The notes: a model not told the origin generated them from the letters alone. A stretch of DNA of 64,000 nucleotides from Candidatus Afararchaeum irisae (GCA_034190545.1 JAXIOF010000031.1:1-64000), one strand, 5' to 3'; positions 50,826-60,212 are shown, numbered from the stretch's first letter. Numbers and translations are program-made.

Positions 50826-51461
50826 ATGGAACAAGAACACCGACGTGACGAGACGGCTGACACCGATCCCGACGTAGTCGTCGACTGTCCCGCGTGCGGA
50901 AGGACGCCCCACGTTGTCCTCAAGGAGGACTCACAGGCTACAGTGAAATGTACTGAGTGTGGACACGTACATAAGGTCAAGGTACAGAAGCCCGAGACGG
51001 TCGAGAGACGAGTCGTCGTAAGCCAGGGCGAGGACAGCTTCTCGACCCGGTCGCCGATGGAGTCCGACGAGTTCATACAGGTCGGCGACGAGTTCGTCCT
51101 TGAGTCCGACGAGGGTATCTTCGGCGTCGAGGTCACGAGCGTCGAGGTCACAGAGGAGGACACCCAGGGAACCGAGACGACTAAACGTGTCGAGTCGGCG
51201 ACTGCCGACGAGGTCGAGACAGTCTGGACACGTACCGTCGACAACGTCAACGTCGATGTCACCGTACATTCCGAGGGCGACTCCGAGGGCACTAAGGTCA
51301 GGCTCCCGGGAGACTACTCGGTAGTCGTAGGTGAGACCCTCGACATAGACGGTAGGAGCTACGAAATCACGGCGTTTATCACCGACGACGGCACGAGACT
51401 GCGTTACGAGGGCGATGATGTCGAGGCGAAGAATGCCAAAAGAGTCTACGTCGAGTCTTAG
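50826..51461 (+). CDS. HVO_0476-type zinc finger protein
   Basis: A 211-residue haloarchaeal protein. The N-terminal zinc ribbon C-P-A-C-G-R-T-P-H-V...K-C-T-E-C-G-H (about 22-46) is followed by two beta-rich stretches with KVKVQKPETVERRVVVSQGED and GDEFVLESDEGIFGVEVTSVEV. Members are widely conserved in Halobacteria, with unknown function. A promoter with CACTTATACAC lies about 30 nt upstream. Convergent with the nucleotidyltransferase (4-bp overlap of 3' ends). Confidence 0.85.
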   Translation: MEQEHRRDETADTDPDVVVDCPACGRTPHVVLKEDSQATVKCTECGHVHKVKVQKPETVERRVVVSQGEDSFSTRSPMESDEFIQVGDEFVLESDEGIFGVEVTSVEVTEEDTQGTETTKRVESATADEVETVWTRTVDNVNVDVTVHSEGDSEGTKVRLPGDYSVVVGETLDIDGRSYEITAFITDDGTRLRYEGDDVEAKNAKRVYVES

Positions 51462-52423
51462 TCCTCGGAGTTGAGGTGTGAGTGTTCTCCGACGAGAGCG
51501 TTGTTGAAGTCGACCCCGTCTAAGACGGTTTCCCTGTCGACTATCGAATGTCTGACGGTACAGTCGTCTATCCGGGCGTTCTCGAATACTATCGAGTCCT
51601 CTATCTCGGAGTCGTGTATCTCGGCGCCTGACATCACATAGACGTCTTCACCGACCTCGGTGTTCTCGACCACCGCGCCGTCTTCTATTACGCTCTCGTC
51701 CATAGTATACGAGTTGGCGTCGAGGTACGAGTCGGGGGTTCCGACGTCGAACCACGCGCCGTCGAAGACGTACGAGTATACGTTCTCACGCGTGTGGAGC
51801 CACTCGATGAAGAATCCGGGAGCGTCGGGGTTGTTGTCACCCCTGAGGTACTCGTCTAAGAGACGCAGAGTGTCTGCGGGGAAGGCATAACACGCTATCG
51901 AGACGAGTGTACTCTTGGGATCGTCGGGCTTCTCCTGGAAGTCGACGACCTGTCCGCCCTCGACATCCACGAGACCGTACTGCTTGGCGTCCTCGCGCGA
52001 CCCGACGTCGTACGAGGCGATACACGTCGATCCCTTAGAGTCGAAGAACTCTATGAAGTCGTTGACCTCGAACGAGAAGAGGTTGTCGCCGGCTATCACG
52101 ACGGTGTCCTCGTCTATCGACTCACGTTCTACGAGGTCGGCGAGAGCTCCTATAGTTCCGAGCTTCTCGTCCTCCGAGGTCGTGGGCTCGACTGCGACGG
52201 TCGCTTTCTCATAGCCCTCCGACTCTATGTGTTCCTCGAAGTCGTCGGCGAACCTCTGGTTAGTGCTCACGAATACCTCGGAGACAGCGTCCTCGTCTTC
52301 GAGAGGGTCGAGTATGTAGTCTACTATGGGCTTTCCCCCGAGAGGAAGAAGAGGCTTCGCGCGGTTCTTGGTTATAGGCCAGAGACGTGTTGCGTAACCG
52401 CCTGCCAGAACGACAGCTTTCAT
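51458..52423 (-). CDS. Sugar-1-phosphate nucleotidyltransferase (AglF/RmlA-like)
   Basis: A 321-residue enzyme. LAGGYATRLWPITKNRAKPLLPLGGKPIVDYIL is the nucleotide-binding signature, VIAGDNLFSF the metal-binding region, DGAWFDVGTPDSYL the sugar site, and a short C-terminal beta-helix follows (EDVYVMSGAEIHDSEIEDSIV). Likely a UDP- or dTDP-glucose pyrophosphorylase supplying glycans. Alternative: mannose-1-P guanylyltransferase. It lies 19 nt from the acetyltransferase upstream. Confidence 0.9.
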   Translation of the reverse strand: MKAVVLAGGYATRLWPITKNRAKPLLPLGGKPIVDYILDPLEDEDAVSEVFVSTNQRFADDFEEHIESEGYEKATVAVEPTTSEDEKLGTIGALADLVERESIDEDTVVIAGDNLFSFEVNDFIEFFDSKGSTCIASYDVGSREDAKQYGLVDVEGGQVVDFQEKPDDPKSTLVSIACYAFPADTLRLLDEYLRGDNNPDAPGFFIEWLHTRENVYSYVFDGAWFDVGTPDSYLDANSYTMDESVIEDGAVVENTEVGEDVYVMSGAEIHDSEIEDSIVFENARIDDCTVRHSIVDRETVLDGVDFNNALVGEHSHLNSED

Positions 52424-52442
52424 AAACAGCCCTAAACAGAGA

Positions 52443-52946
52443 TTACTCCGACTTATTCTTGGCGTTGTGATCCGACTGGTAGCTGTCAGTTATAGGCACA
52501 CCCACGACCTTCTCGCCCGGTTCGACGTCCCTGTCGACGAGACTGTTCGCGCCGATAACGGCTCCGTCTCCTATCTCGACGCCGGGAAGGACGGTGACGT
52601 TCGCGCCGATCATGACGTCGTCGCCTATAACGACCTCCCCCTTCCTCCACTCGTGTCTCAGGAACTCGTGGCAGAGTATAGTGGCGTCGTAGCCTATTAT
52701 GACGTCGTCTCCTATCTCTATGAGATCAGGGAAGAAGACGTCGGGTGTCGACTCTAAACCCCACGAGACGCGTTCGCCCTGTTCGACGCCTATGAGTCGG
52801 AGTAGGAATCTCTTGAGACGCAGACTCGGGGAGTGTCTCGCTAAGAGTATCACGACGTAGTTGACGACGACCCTGACGGGGTGTCGTGCCTCCGTCCAGT
52901 ACCTCAACGAGTTGTGCTGGGTCTCGAACCTCCGAGTGCGTCTCAT
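52443..52946 (-). CDS. Left-handed beta-helix acyltransferase (maltose acetyltransferase-like)
   Basis: A 167-residue hexapeptide-repeat protein. Repeats I-G-D-D-V-I-I-G and I-G-D-D-V-M-I-G-A-N-V and the terminal I-G-D-G-A-V-I-G-A-N-S-L-V-x-R-D-V are typical of CysE/maltose acetyltransferases, with a likely catalytic His in LCHEFLRHEW. It would O-acetylate a sugar, probably in cooperation with the adjacent nucleotidyltransferase. The acceptor is unknown. Confidence 0.82.
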   Translation of the reverse strand: MRRTRRFETQHNSLRYWTEARHPVRVVVNYVVILLARHSPSLRLKRFLLRLIGVEQGERVSWGLESTPDVFFPDLIEIGDDVIIGYDATILCHEFLRHEWRKGEVVIGDDVMIGANVTVLPGVEIGDGAVIGANSLVDRDVEPGEKVVGVPITDSYQSDHNAKNKSE

Positions 52947-52961
52947 TACTTACTCTACTCT

Positions 52962-54242
52962 CTACTGTCTCAGACTCTCCATATGGTCGATACGTCTCTG
53001 TATCAGTTCGGAGTTGCCTATGTCGTGTCTCACACGGAGTCCGTCTCCGAGTATCGAGAGGGCGTCCTCGGCTATCTCCTCGGCTCCTTCTATCGTCGCG
53101 TCGACGCCGACGACCCCGAGAGACCTAGAGGTCGTGGTGTAGAGTGTGTCGTCCCTCTTGTCGACGCTCGCGTAGTAGACGAGTGCATCGGTGTCGCCCT
53201 CGTCTATCTCTATACGCGCGCCGCTCTCGGGGTTCGTGGGATACCCCTCTGGTACGGCGTACTTACAGACAGTCGCCTTCTTCTCGAACTCGACCTCAGG
53301 CAGGTCACCGTCTCGCGCGCCTTCGAGTATATCGACGAAGTCGGTTTCGAGTATAGGGAGTACGTTCATAGCCTCGGGGTCGCCGAAACGTGCGTTGAAC
53401 TCGACGACCTTAGGGCCCTCTGAGGTGAGCATGAACTGTCCGTAGAGTATCCCCTTGTACTCGGGGAGGGCGTCGACGGTCTCCTCTATTATAGAGAGTG
53501 CGTCGTCGTACTCCTCCTGAGTCATGAAAGGCAGGAGATATCCCGCGTCGTTGTAGCTTCCCATTCCACCAGTGTTGGGTCCTTCGTCGCCCTCGTAGGC
53601 GCGTTTGTGATCCTGGACGGCGGGTGTCGGACGTACCTCGCCGTCGGCTACGAAAGCCTGGAGAGTGAACTCCTCTCCGACGAGACGTTCCTCTAAGACG
53701 AACTCGTCGTAGCCCGAGTCACGTATGTACTCCTTCGCCTCTTCCTTGGTGATCTGGTCTCCCGTGACCCTCACACCTTTTCCTCCGGTGAGTCCACGAG
53801 GCTTCACAGCCAGGTCTCCGTCGTACTCGTCGACGTACTCACACGCCTCGTCGACGTCTGAGAAGACGGCGAAGTCGGGTGTGCCGGATATACCGTTTTG
53901 GCGCATGAACTCACGCGCCCACGCCTTGTCGGTCTCTATACGTGCTTCCTCCTTTCTGGGACCGAAGCCGTAGATACCTCTCTCCTCAAGAGCGTCGACG
54001 ACTCCCGACTGAAGCGGTGACTCGGGTCCCACGACAGCGATCTCGGCACCGACCTCCTCGGCGTAGTCGGCGACAGCCTCGGGATCTTCCGTCTCGATCT
54101 CCCTCATGCCGTCGGCGAGTTCTTCTATCCCGGGATTCCTGTTAGTCACAGCAGCGTAGATCTCGACTTCTTGGTCGGACTCCGACACGGCGCGCGTAAT
54201 CGCGTGCTCGCGTCCGCCCGATCCGACTACGAGTATGTCCAT
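52962..54242 (-). CDS. purD: Phosphoribosylamine--glycine ligase
   Basis: A 426-residue PurD (GARS), second step of purine synthesis: phosphoribosylamine + glycine + ATP to GAR. MDILVVGSGGREHAI at the N-terminus, the ATP-grasp core AVKPRGLTGGKGVRVT (about 142-157), GPNTGGMGSYNDAG, and FNARFGDPEAMNVLPIL are all present. The start is close to the structured intergenic segment. Confidence 0.97.
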   Translation of the reverse strand: MDILVVGSGGREHAITRAVSESDQEVEIYAAVTNRNPGIEELADGMREIETEDPEAVADYAEEVGAEIAVVGPESPLQSGVVDALEERGIYGFGPRKEEARIETDKAWAREFMRQNGISGTPDFAVFSDVDEACEYVDEYDGDLAVKPRGLTGGKGVRVTGDQITKEEAKEYIRDSGYDEFVLEERLVGEEFTLQAFVADGEVRPTPAVQDHKRAYEGDEGPNTGGMGSYNDAGYLLPFMTQEEYDDALSIIEETVDALPEYKGILYGQFMLTSEGPKVVEFNARFGDPEAMNVLPILETDFVDILEGARDGDLPEVEFEKKATVCKYAVPEGYPTNPESGARIEIDEGDTDALVYYASVDKRDDTLYTTTSRSLGVVGVDATIEGAEEIAEDALSILGDGLRVRHDIGNSELIQRRIDHMESLRQ

Positions 54243-54369
54243 ACGCGAGATACGTTGTCGTCTAAATCAATCTGGTGGTTGTACGCAGACGTACCGATAC
54301 TTAATAATTTAAAATGATGCTATCCTGAAACTTAATCCCCATCTTTTTGGGACTACGTCTCCAACACGG

Positions 54370-54487
54370 TACAGGGATCGTCAGAGATCCCGGAGGCGGC
54401 AATTTGGCCTTTCGTGGGCAGGTTGGAGAAGCCCTCAAGGAGTCGAGGTATCACCTCGTCCATAGCCTGCCGATGCCGGCCGCCTCG
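54370..54487 (-). ncRNA. Candidate structured non-coding RNA in the purD-folCP gap
   Basis: No supported gene occupies 54243-54621. The segment shows nested complementary arms: GAGGCGGC (54393-54400) with GCCGCCTC (54479-54486), GGCAGG (54417-54422) with CCTGCC (54466-54471), CGAGGT (54444-54449) with ACCTCG (54453-54458), plus the hairpin GGGATC/GATCCC (54374-54379 with 54386-54391). An alternative 8-bp pairing TCTCCAAC (54358-54365) with GTTGGAGA (54422-54429) is possible. On the minus strand a TATA-like AAAAATTAT lies about 25 nt before the outer stem, so minus-strand transcription is favoured. A 62-codon minus frame here is probably not real. Confidence 0.5.
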
Positions 54488-54565
54488 AATTACTGTTATG
54501 ATCGATAATTTTTGTATTTTATCATACAGTTGTAGTAGCATCCGTGGGACTACGACGACACTCAG

Positions 54566-54587
54566 ACCGACACCGACACCGACACCG
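54566..54587 (+). repeat. Hexanucleotide repeat ACCGAC
   Basis: Three full copies plus a partial fourth of ACCGAC upstream of the chosen folCP start. If translation began at an upstream in-frame ATG (54544), this would encode an Arg/His-rich tail, which is implausible. Similar in-frame hexamer repeats occur in the MFS and Fcf1-like genes. Confidence 0.6.
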
Positions 54588-54621
54588 TAACTGCCTTAGC
54601 AACGACTACCCTCTTCTGGGT

Positions 54622-57036
54622 ATGGAACCCGACGCGGCGATTGAGTATCTATTCAGGCTCAGGAGGTTCGGGATGAAGAAGGGCTTCGAGAGGGCGGAAC
54701 GTCTCCTCGAAGCTCTCGGAGATCCCCACGAGGAGGTCGACGGTATACAGATCGGGGGCACGAACGGCAAAGGAAGTACGGCACGTATGGTCGAGTCGTG
54801 TCTCCGGCGTGACGGCTACGACGTCGGTCTCTATACCTCTCCACATATGGTCGACCTCGGCGAGAGAATACGTGTCAACGGCACGAAGATGACACAGTCA
54901 GCCATGGCGGAGTTCGTCGAGGAGATCGGACCACTCGTGGACGAGATGGTCGCAGACGGCGACGCTCCGACATTCTTCGAGACTACGACAGTGATGGCTT
55001 TCTACGAGTTCGCGAGGAGAGACCTCGACTACGCAGTCTTAGAGGTGGGTCTCGGCGGGAGATACGACATCACGAGCCTGTGTAACGCCGACGCCGCGGC
55101 TGTAACCTCCGTGTCTCTCGAACACACAGACGTTCTCGGAGACGACACCCAAGAGATAGCGTGGGAGATAGGACACATAATACCCGAGGACGGCTTCTGT
55201 TCGACGGGAGCGCGCGGTGATCCGCTCGGTGTCATACGTGAGATGGCTGACGACAGGGACGCGAGCCTGACCGTCGTCGACGAGGATCTCGGATACGAGC
55301 CGGGGGAGATCGACAGACGTCTGCGTCAGACTCTGAGTCTCGAATCCTCACGCAGACGGCTCGAAGACGTCAGTCTACCCTTAGCGGGCGAACACCAGTC
55401 GAGGAACGCCGCGGTCGCTCTAGGTCTCCTCGACCGTCTCGGTGTCTCCGACGACGCGGTCAGGCAGGGACTCGAACGCGCCGACTGGCCCGGACGTTTC
55501 GAGGCGGTAGAGTACGACCCCGTCGTTGTACTTGAGTCCGCACACAACCCCGCGGGTGCGGAGGCAGCAGTCGAGACAGTCGAAGACGTGAAAGAGACAC
55601 TGGAGTACGAGAGCCTCGACGTCGTCTTCGGTGTTATGTCGGATAAGGATCTACGCGGCATAGTGTCGGAGATAGCCGAAGCCGAGCCTCGGCGTATCTA
55701 TGCGTGTGAGCCGTCGACCTCCCGTTCAGAGGACGCCTCAGTCGTAGCCGAGGTATTCGACGAAGCCGGGGTCGAGTCACAAGTCCACCGAGACGTACGT
55801 GAGGCTGTCAGGCAAGCCGTCGACTCAGCCGGCGACGACGACGCCGTACTCGTGACGGGATCTATCTTCACAGTCGGCGAGGCGAGGACCCTCTGGAAGA
55901 CGAATACGGCTTCGAGGGTCTTCGACTCGGTCGAGGACGCAGACGGAGTCATCCGAGACATCTCCGAGGCGAGAGACGCAGTACATCCGTCCGTCTTACT
56001 CAGGGAGACAACGCCTAACGAGGAAAGGGCTCTCAGACAGACTGCCTCCGACTCCGACGCCGAGGTGTCGCCGTCTCACTCCTCCGTCTCGTCACCGTCC
56101 TCCGGGGCACAGACACGGTCTCAGACCTATACCGACCTACGTCTAACCGCCTCGGTCTCGGAGTATGACGAGATAACCCAAGACGACCGAACCCCGGGAT
56201 ATCTCCGTCACAGACTGAGTTCGGCTCTCGAAGACAGAGGTGAGGACGACTCGGAGACGAAGGTCATGGGAATACTAAACGTCACGCCCGACTCGTTCTA
56301 CGACGGAGGAAGGTACGCAGCCGTAGACGACGCAGTCGAGAGGGCTTACGAGATGGTCGAGGAAGGAGCCGACATAATTGACGTAGGGGGTGAGTCGACA
56401 CGTCCCGGAGCCGAACCCGTGCCACCCGGGGAGGAGGCTGACCGTGTCATCCCAGTGATCGACGAGATAGACGTCGACGTTCCGATATCCGTAGACACGA
56501 GACATCCCGAGGTCGCTCGGCGCGCTGTCGAGGCGGGAGCCGAGATAGTAAACGACGTCACCGGACTCGACGACCCCGGGATGAGGCAGGTCGTAGCCGA
56601 GACAGGCTGCCGAGTCGTCGTGATGGACTCGGTCAACGTACCCGTAGATCCCGCGACGAAGCCGGAGTACGACGACGTCGTCTACGATGTCATAGACCGT
56701 CTCTCGGAGAAGGTCATACAGGCGCGGCGTGCGGGGATAGGCGACGAACAGATAATACTCGATCCGGGTATAGGATTCGGGAAAGGAAAGGAAGGCGACG
56801 CCGAGGTTCTCGCGCGCACCGACGAGTTCGCGTCACTCGGCTATCCGGTTCTGATCGGCTGTTCGAGGAAGTCGTTTCTGCGTGGAGTCACCGACCTCCC
56901 GAAGGACGAACGTCTCGAAGCCAGCTTAGCCGCCAACGTCGTTGCGTCCCTCAGGGGAGCCGACATACTCCGAGTACACGACGTGAAGGAGACAGTGAGG
57001 GCGGTCAAGGTCGCCGACGCGCTTGACACTCGGTGA
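54622..57036 (+). CDS. FolC-FolP fusion: folylpolyglutamate/dihydrofolate synthase and dihydropteroate synthase
   Basis: An 804-residue bifunctional enzyme (ATG at 54622 gives the normal MEPDAAIEYLF start). FolC half: IQIGGTNGKGSTARMVES (P-loop, about 44-61), YTSPHMVDLGERI, LEVGLGGRYDIT, and ESAHNPAG at about 310. A Ser/Asp-rich linker at about 470-510. FolP half from about 550: MGILNVTPDSFYDGG, DVGGESTRPGAEPV, SVDTRHPEVA, and IGCSRKSFLRG near the end. This fusion is known in haloarchaea, which make folate-type cofactors. Confidence 0.93.
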   Translation: MEPDAAIEYLFRLRRFGMKKGFERAERLLEALGDPHEEVDGIQIGGTNGKGSTARMVESCLRRDGYDVGLYTSPHMVDLGERIRVNGTKMTQSAMAEFVEEIGPLVDEMVADGDAPTFFETTTVMAFYEFARRDLDYAVLEVGLGGRYDITSLCNADAAAVTSVSLEHTDVLGDDTQEIAWEIGHIIPEDGFCSTGARGDPLGVIREMADDRDASLTVVDEDLGYEPGEIDRRLRQTLSLESSRRRLEDVSLPLAGEHQSRNAAVALGLLDRLGVSDDAVRQGLERADWPGRFEAVEYDPVVVLESAHNPAGAEAAVETVEDVKETLEYESLDVVFGVMSDKDLRGIVSEIAEAEPRRIYACEPSTSRSEDASVVAEVFDEAGVESQVHRDVREAVRQAVDSAGDDDAVLVTGSIFTVGEARTLWKTNTASRVFDSVEDADGVIRDISEARDAVHPSVLLRETTPNEERALRQTASDSDAEVSPSHSSVSSPSSGAQTRSQTYTDLRLTASVSEYDEITQDDRTPGYLRHRLSSALEDRGEDDSETKVMGILNVTPDSFYDGGRYAAVDDAVERAYEMVEEGADIIDVGGESTRPGAEPVPPGEEADRVIPVIDEIDVDVPISVDTRHPEVARRAVEAGAEIVNDVTGLDDPGMRQVVAETGCRVVVMDSVNVPVDPATKPEYDDVVYDVIDRLSEKVIQARRAGIGDEQIILDPGIGFGKGKEGDAEVLARTDEFASLGYPVLIGCSRKSFLRGVTDLPKDERLEASLAANVVASLRGADILRVHDVKETVRAVKVADALDTR

Positions 57037-57080
57037 CATCCTAATATCTGTTTTGAGAAGCTTTAATAACCGTCTCCGAG

Positions 57081-57108
57081 TATATAAGTACGGATTCCTT
57101 TCCGGAGG
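57081..57108 (+). promoter_or_regulatory. Promoter and Shine-Dalgarno of the aIF2-gamma operon
   Basis: TATATAAGTA (57081-57090) is a TATA box, and GGAGG (57104-57108) is a strong Shine-Dalgarno 9 nt before the TTG start at 57118. The ribosome site supports the unusual TTG codon as the true start, giving [16 protein letters not shown] directly after it. Confidence 0.65.
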
Positions 57109-57117
57109 ATAAAACAG

Positions 57118-58323
57118 TTGCAACCAGAAGTAAATATAGGACTCGTCGGACACGTCGACCACGGCAAGACTACTCTCGTCCAGGCTCTGAGCGGTAAATG
57201 GACGGACGAACACTCAGAGGAGATGGAGAGAGGCATCTCTATCCGTCTAGGATACGCTGATGCCACCTTCCGCAACTGTCCTGATCTCGATCCTCCCGAG
57301 TCGTACACTGTAGAGGAGACATGTCCCGATGGGAGTGAGAGCGAGGTTCTCAGAGAGGTCTCGTTCGTCGACTCTCCGGGGCACGAGACACTCATGGCGA
57401 CGATGCTCGCAGGGGCGTCGCTGATGGACGGAGCCGTTCTCGTGATAAGCGCGAACGATGAATGTCCACAGCCACAGACGAAGGAGCATCTGATGGCTCT
57501 CGACATCATCGGTATAGAAAACATCGTCATAGCACAGAACAAGATAGACCTCGTCTCACGTGACGAGGCGGTCGAGAGCCATGACGAGATAAAGGAGTTC
57601 GTCGAGGGAACCGTCGCGGAGGACGCTCCTATCGTCCCGGTGAGTGCCGAACAGAACGTCAACATAGACCTTCTCATAGAGGCGATTCAGGAAGAGATTC
57701 CGACCCCCGACCGCAACCCCGACGCTCCCCCGCATATGCTCGTCGCGCGTTCGTTCGACGTCAACAGACCCGGAACGCCGCCCGACAGTCTCAGAGGTGG
57801 TGTCATAGGTGGCTCGCTCGCGAGCGGAGTCTTCGAGGAGGGCGACGAGATAGAGGTACGTCCCGGTGTCGAACGTGACGGAGACTGGCAGCCGATACAG
57901 ACCGAGATACGTTCGTTAATGGCGGGAGAGGAGCCCGTCGAGAAGGTGACTCCCGGAGGTCTCATAGGTGTCGGCACCGGACTCGATCCCTCGCTCACTA
58001 AGGGGGACTCACTCGCGGGTCAGATAGCGGGAGACCCCGACGAGTTACCTCCTGTTGTCGACGAGTTCACGATGGAGGTCGATCTCCTCGACCGTGTCGT
58101 CGGAATGGACGAGGGCAAGAAGGTCGAACCCATCAACACGGGAGAGCCTCTCATGATCTCGGTCGGGACGGCGACGACAGTCGGGACAGTCACAAGTGCG
58201 AGGGGCGACGAGGCGGAGGTCAAGCTCAAACGTCCTGTCTGTGCGAGGCAGGGGAGCCGTATGGCGATAAACCGACGCATGGGGACGAGATGGCGTCTCA
58301 TAGGCGTCGGAGTCCTAAAGTAA
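57118..58323 (+). CDS. eif2g: Translation initiation factor 2 subunit gamma
   Basis: A 401-residue GTPase starting at TTG. G1 [10 protein letters not shown] (about 11-20), DSPGHET (G3, about 83-89), NKID (G4, about 140), and SAEQ (G5). The Zn-knuckle region [19 protein letters not shown] has only two of the four cysteines found in other archaea, as usual for haloarchaea. It delivers Met-tRNAi to the ribosome in complex with the alpha and beta subunits. Confidence 0.97.
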   Translation: MQPEVNIGLVGHVDHGKTTLVQALSGKWTDEHSEEMERGISIRLGYADATFRNCPDLDPPESYTVEETCPDGSESEVLREVSFVDSPGHETLMATMLAGASLMDGAVLVISANDECPQPQTKEHLMALDIIGIENIVIAQNKIDLVSRDEAVESHDEIKEFVEGTVAEDAPIVPVSAEQNVNIDLLIEAIQEEIPTPDRNPDAPPHMLVARSFDVNRPGTPPDSLRGGVIGGSLASGVFEEGDEIEVRPGVERDGDWQPIQTEIRSLMAGEEPVEKVTPGGLIGVGTGLDPSLTKGDSLAGQIAGDPDELPPVVDEFTMEVDLLDRVVGMDEGKKVEPINTGEPLMISVGTATTVGTVTSARGDEAEVKLKRPVCARQGSRMAINRRMGTRWRLIGVGVLK

Positions 58324-58332
58324 AGTGAACGG

Positions 58333-58791
58333 ATGGGACGTGGCTCTGACGGAGACGAGAACCGGGACAGAGACAAGGATGAGGACACCGGGAGACAGAG
58401 ACAGAGACAGAGACAGAAAGTGATTTTTGACACGAACGCATTGATGGTACCATCACAGTTCGGAGTCGATGTCTTCGACGAGGTCGAGAGGCTCGTCGGA
58501 GGCTACGTCGCGGTGGTGCCGAGAGGCGTCGTGAACGAGCTCAAGAGTCTCGCGACCTCAGACACAGACGCCGAGATGGGGCTCGAAATTGCCGACGAGA
58601 GATGTGAGGTCGTCGAACACGAGACCGAGGGACGTAAGACCGACGACGTCATAGTCAGCATAGCAGAGAACTCCGACGAGGTATCGGCGGTAGTTACGAA
58701 CGACAGAGAGCTTATAGACAGGCTCCTCGATGTGGGTGTTCGCGTCGTACGTCTCAGACAGAGGAGCCATCTTCAGATAAAGTATCCATAA
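58333..58791 (+). CDS. Fcf1-like PIN-domain nuclease
   Basis: A 152-residue protein: after a low-complexity Arg/Asp/Gln-rich tail (about 1-28, RQRQRQRQ coded by GACAGA repeats at 58392-58416) comes a PIN domain: VIFDTNALMVPSQFGVDVFDE, VVPRGVVNELKSLA, KTDDVIVSIAEN and VVTNDRELIDRLL with the acidic catalytic residues. Archaeal Fcf1/UTP24-like proteins process rRNA. It is encoded between aIF2-gamma and Rpo7, as in other archaea. Confidence 0.88.
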   Translation: MGRGSDGDENRDRDKDEDTGRQRQRQRQKVIFDTNALMVPSQFGVDVFDEVERLVGGYVAVVPRGVVNELKSLATSDTDAEMGLEIADERCEVVEHETEGRKTDDVIVSIAENSDEVSAVVTNDRELIDRLLDVGVRVVRLRQRSHLQIKYP

Positions 58792-58797
58792 GAAACA

Positions 58798-59382
58798 ATG
58801 TACAAACGCGTCAGACTCGTTGACACGGTAAGAGTGCCTCCTGAGAGGCTCGGAGACGTAGACACGGAGCTCATCCGTGAGCTTCTTCAGGACAAGCTCG
58901 AAGGAAGAATGGACGAGGACCTGGGTTCGATAGTCGCAGTCACTGAAGTCGAAGATGTCGGAGAGGGGCATATACTCTACAACGAAGCCGGAGTCTTCTA
59001 CGAGGCGACATTCGACGCCATAGTCTTCGACCCCACGATGCAGGAGGTCGTCGACGGAAAGGTCACAGAGGTCGTCAGCTTCGGAGCCTTCGTCGGCATA
59101 GGACCTATAGACGGTCTTCTCCACGTCTCTCAGATAAGCGAGGACTACTACTCGTACGACGAGGCGAACCAGAGGCTCGTCTCGAACGAGTCGAACCAGG
59201 CACTCGGTGTCGACGACCCTATACGTGTACGTATAGTCGCAGTATCGATAGACGAGAGAAACCCGCGTGAGTCGAAGATAGGACTCACAGCGCGACAGGT
59301 CGCTCTCGGAAAACACGGATGGCTCCAGGAAGAGAGGGACGCCTCCGAGACAGACGCCGAGACACAGACTCCTGATCAGTAA
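58798..59382 (+). CDS. rpo7: RNA polymerase subunit Rpo7 (E')
   Basis: A 194-residue protein: N-terminal RNP-like part (YKRVRLVDTVRVPPERLG), then an S1 domain (GKVTEVVSFGAFVGIGPIDGLLHVSQIS). It forms the stalk of RNA polymerase with Rpo4 and helps initiation and RNA binding. Overlaps spt4 by 1 nt. Confidence 0.96.
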   Translation: MYKRVRLVDTVRVPPERLGDVDTELIRELLQDKLEGRMDEDLGSIVAVTEVEDVGEGHILYNEAGVFYEATFDAIVFDPTMQEVVDGKVTEVVSFGAFVGIGPIDGLLHVSQISEDYYSYDEANQRLVSNESNQALGVDDPIRVRIVAVSIDERNPRESKIGLTARQVALGKHGWLQEERDASETDAETQTPDQ

Positions 59383-59570
59383 TGTCGGAAGTAATGGTCT
59401 GCCGTGAGTGTCACAGGGTCGTAGAGGGAGAAGAGTGCCCCGTCTGTATGTCGACCAACCTGAGCGAGGACTGGTCGGGATACGTCGTAATCACAGATCC
59501 CGAGAAGAGCGAGATAGCCGACAAGATGGACGTAGACATGAAGGGGAAGTTCGCCCTTAAGGTTCGTTAA
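59382..59570 (+). CDS. spt4: Transcription elongation factor Spt4 (RpoE2)
   Basis: A 62-residue zinc protein: C-R-E-C-H-R-V-V-E-G-E-E-C-P-V-C (two CxxC), then the acidic tail W-S-G-Y-V-V-I-x-D-P-E-K-S-E-I-A-D-K-M. It binds Spt5 and increases RNA polymerase processivity. One nucleotide separates it from the DUF359 gene. Confidence 0.95.
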   Translation: MSEVMVCRECHRVVEGEECPVCMSTNLSEDWSGYVVITDPEKSEIADKMDVDMKGKFALKVR

Positions 59571-59571
59571 G

Positions 59572-60135
59572 ATGTCACTCATAGAGCTTCCGAAGGATCT
59601 GAGGTCGGAGCTAAAAGAGCCCCTCGGTCCCGTCTACACCGAGATAGACGAGGCTGTCGAGGGTAGAGACGCAGATACAGACGGAGACCGAGACCCGAGG
59701 TACATAACCGTCGGCGACATAGTCACCTACCACTTCTTAGTCGAGGGGATACTCCCCGACGTCTCCGTAGTCGACGGAATGACCGAGAGACACGAGGTCG
59801 ACGAAGAGGTCGTCGAGAGATGGCTTGAAATCCCCGACTCGTTAGAAGTCGAGAACCCCGCGGGAACCGTCACGCGTGACCTCCTAAACGGTCTGTGTCA
59901 AGGACTCGAATCCGACGACTCGATACGTGTCGATGTCGACGGTGAGGAAGACCTCGCTACGCTTCCGGTGATAGCCAAGGCAGACATCGGAGACACCGTA
60001 GTCTACGGACAGCCCGGAGAGGGCATGGTCTTCGTCGATGTCACCGAGGAGAAGAAAGACGAGGCTGTCTCTCTCATGAGACGTATGGATATCGAGGACA
60101 CAGACGAGATGGAGTCACTCCTCGAACTCGGCTGA
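59572..60135 (+). CDS. GTP-dependent dephospho-CoA kinase (DUF359)
   Basis: A 187-residue archaeal dephospho-CoA kinase of the GTP type, which phosphorylates dephospho-CoA to CoA. ITVGDIVTYHFLVEGILPDVSVVDGMTERH is the nucleotide/metal region; NPAGTVTRDLLNGLCQG and VYGQPGEGMVFVDVTEEKK follow. Standard length. It ends the first part of the transcription/translation cluster. Confidence 0.93.
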   Translation: MSLIELPKDLRSELKEPLGPVYTEIDEAVEGRDADTDGDRDPRYITVGDIVTYHFLVEGILPDVSVVDGMTERHEVDEEVVERWLEIPDSLEVENPAGTVTRDLLNGLCQGLESDDSIRVDVDGEEDLATLPVIAKADIGDTVVYGQPGEGMVFVDVTEEKKDEAVSLMRRMDIEDTDEMESLLELG

Positions 60136-60212
60136 GGTCTTGGCATTGTCTCTCTCCGCAGGCGGCTGACTTAATCAGTAGTAGCCGAGATTTCTAGGAC
60201 AGGGAACAGGTT

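Noticed and set aside
54353-54541. 62-codon minus-strand frame in the purD-folCP gap
   Set aside because: It runs through the nested stems of the candidate RNA and resembles no known family; composition is explained by the palindromes.
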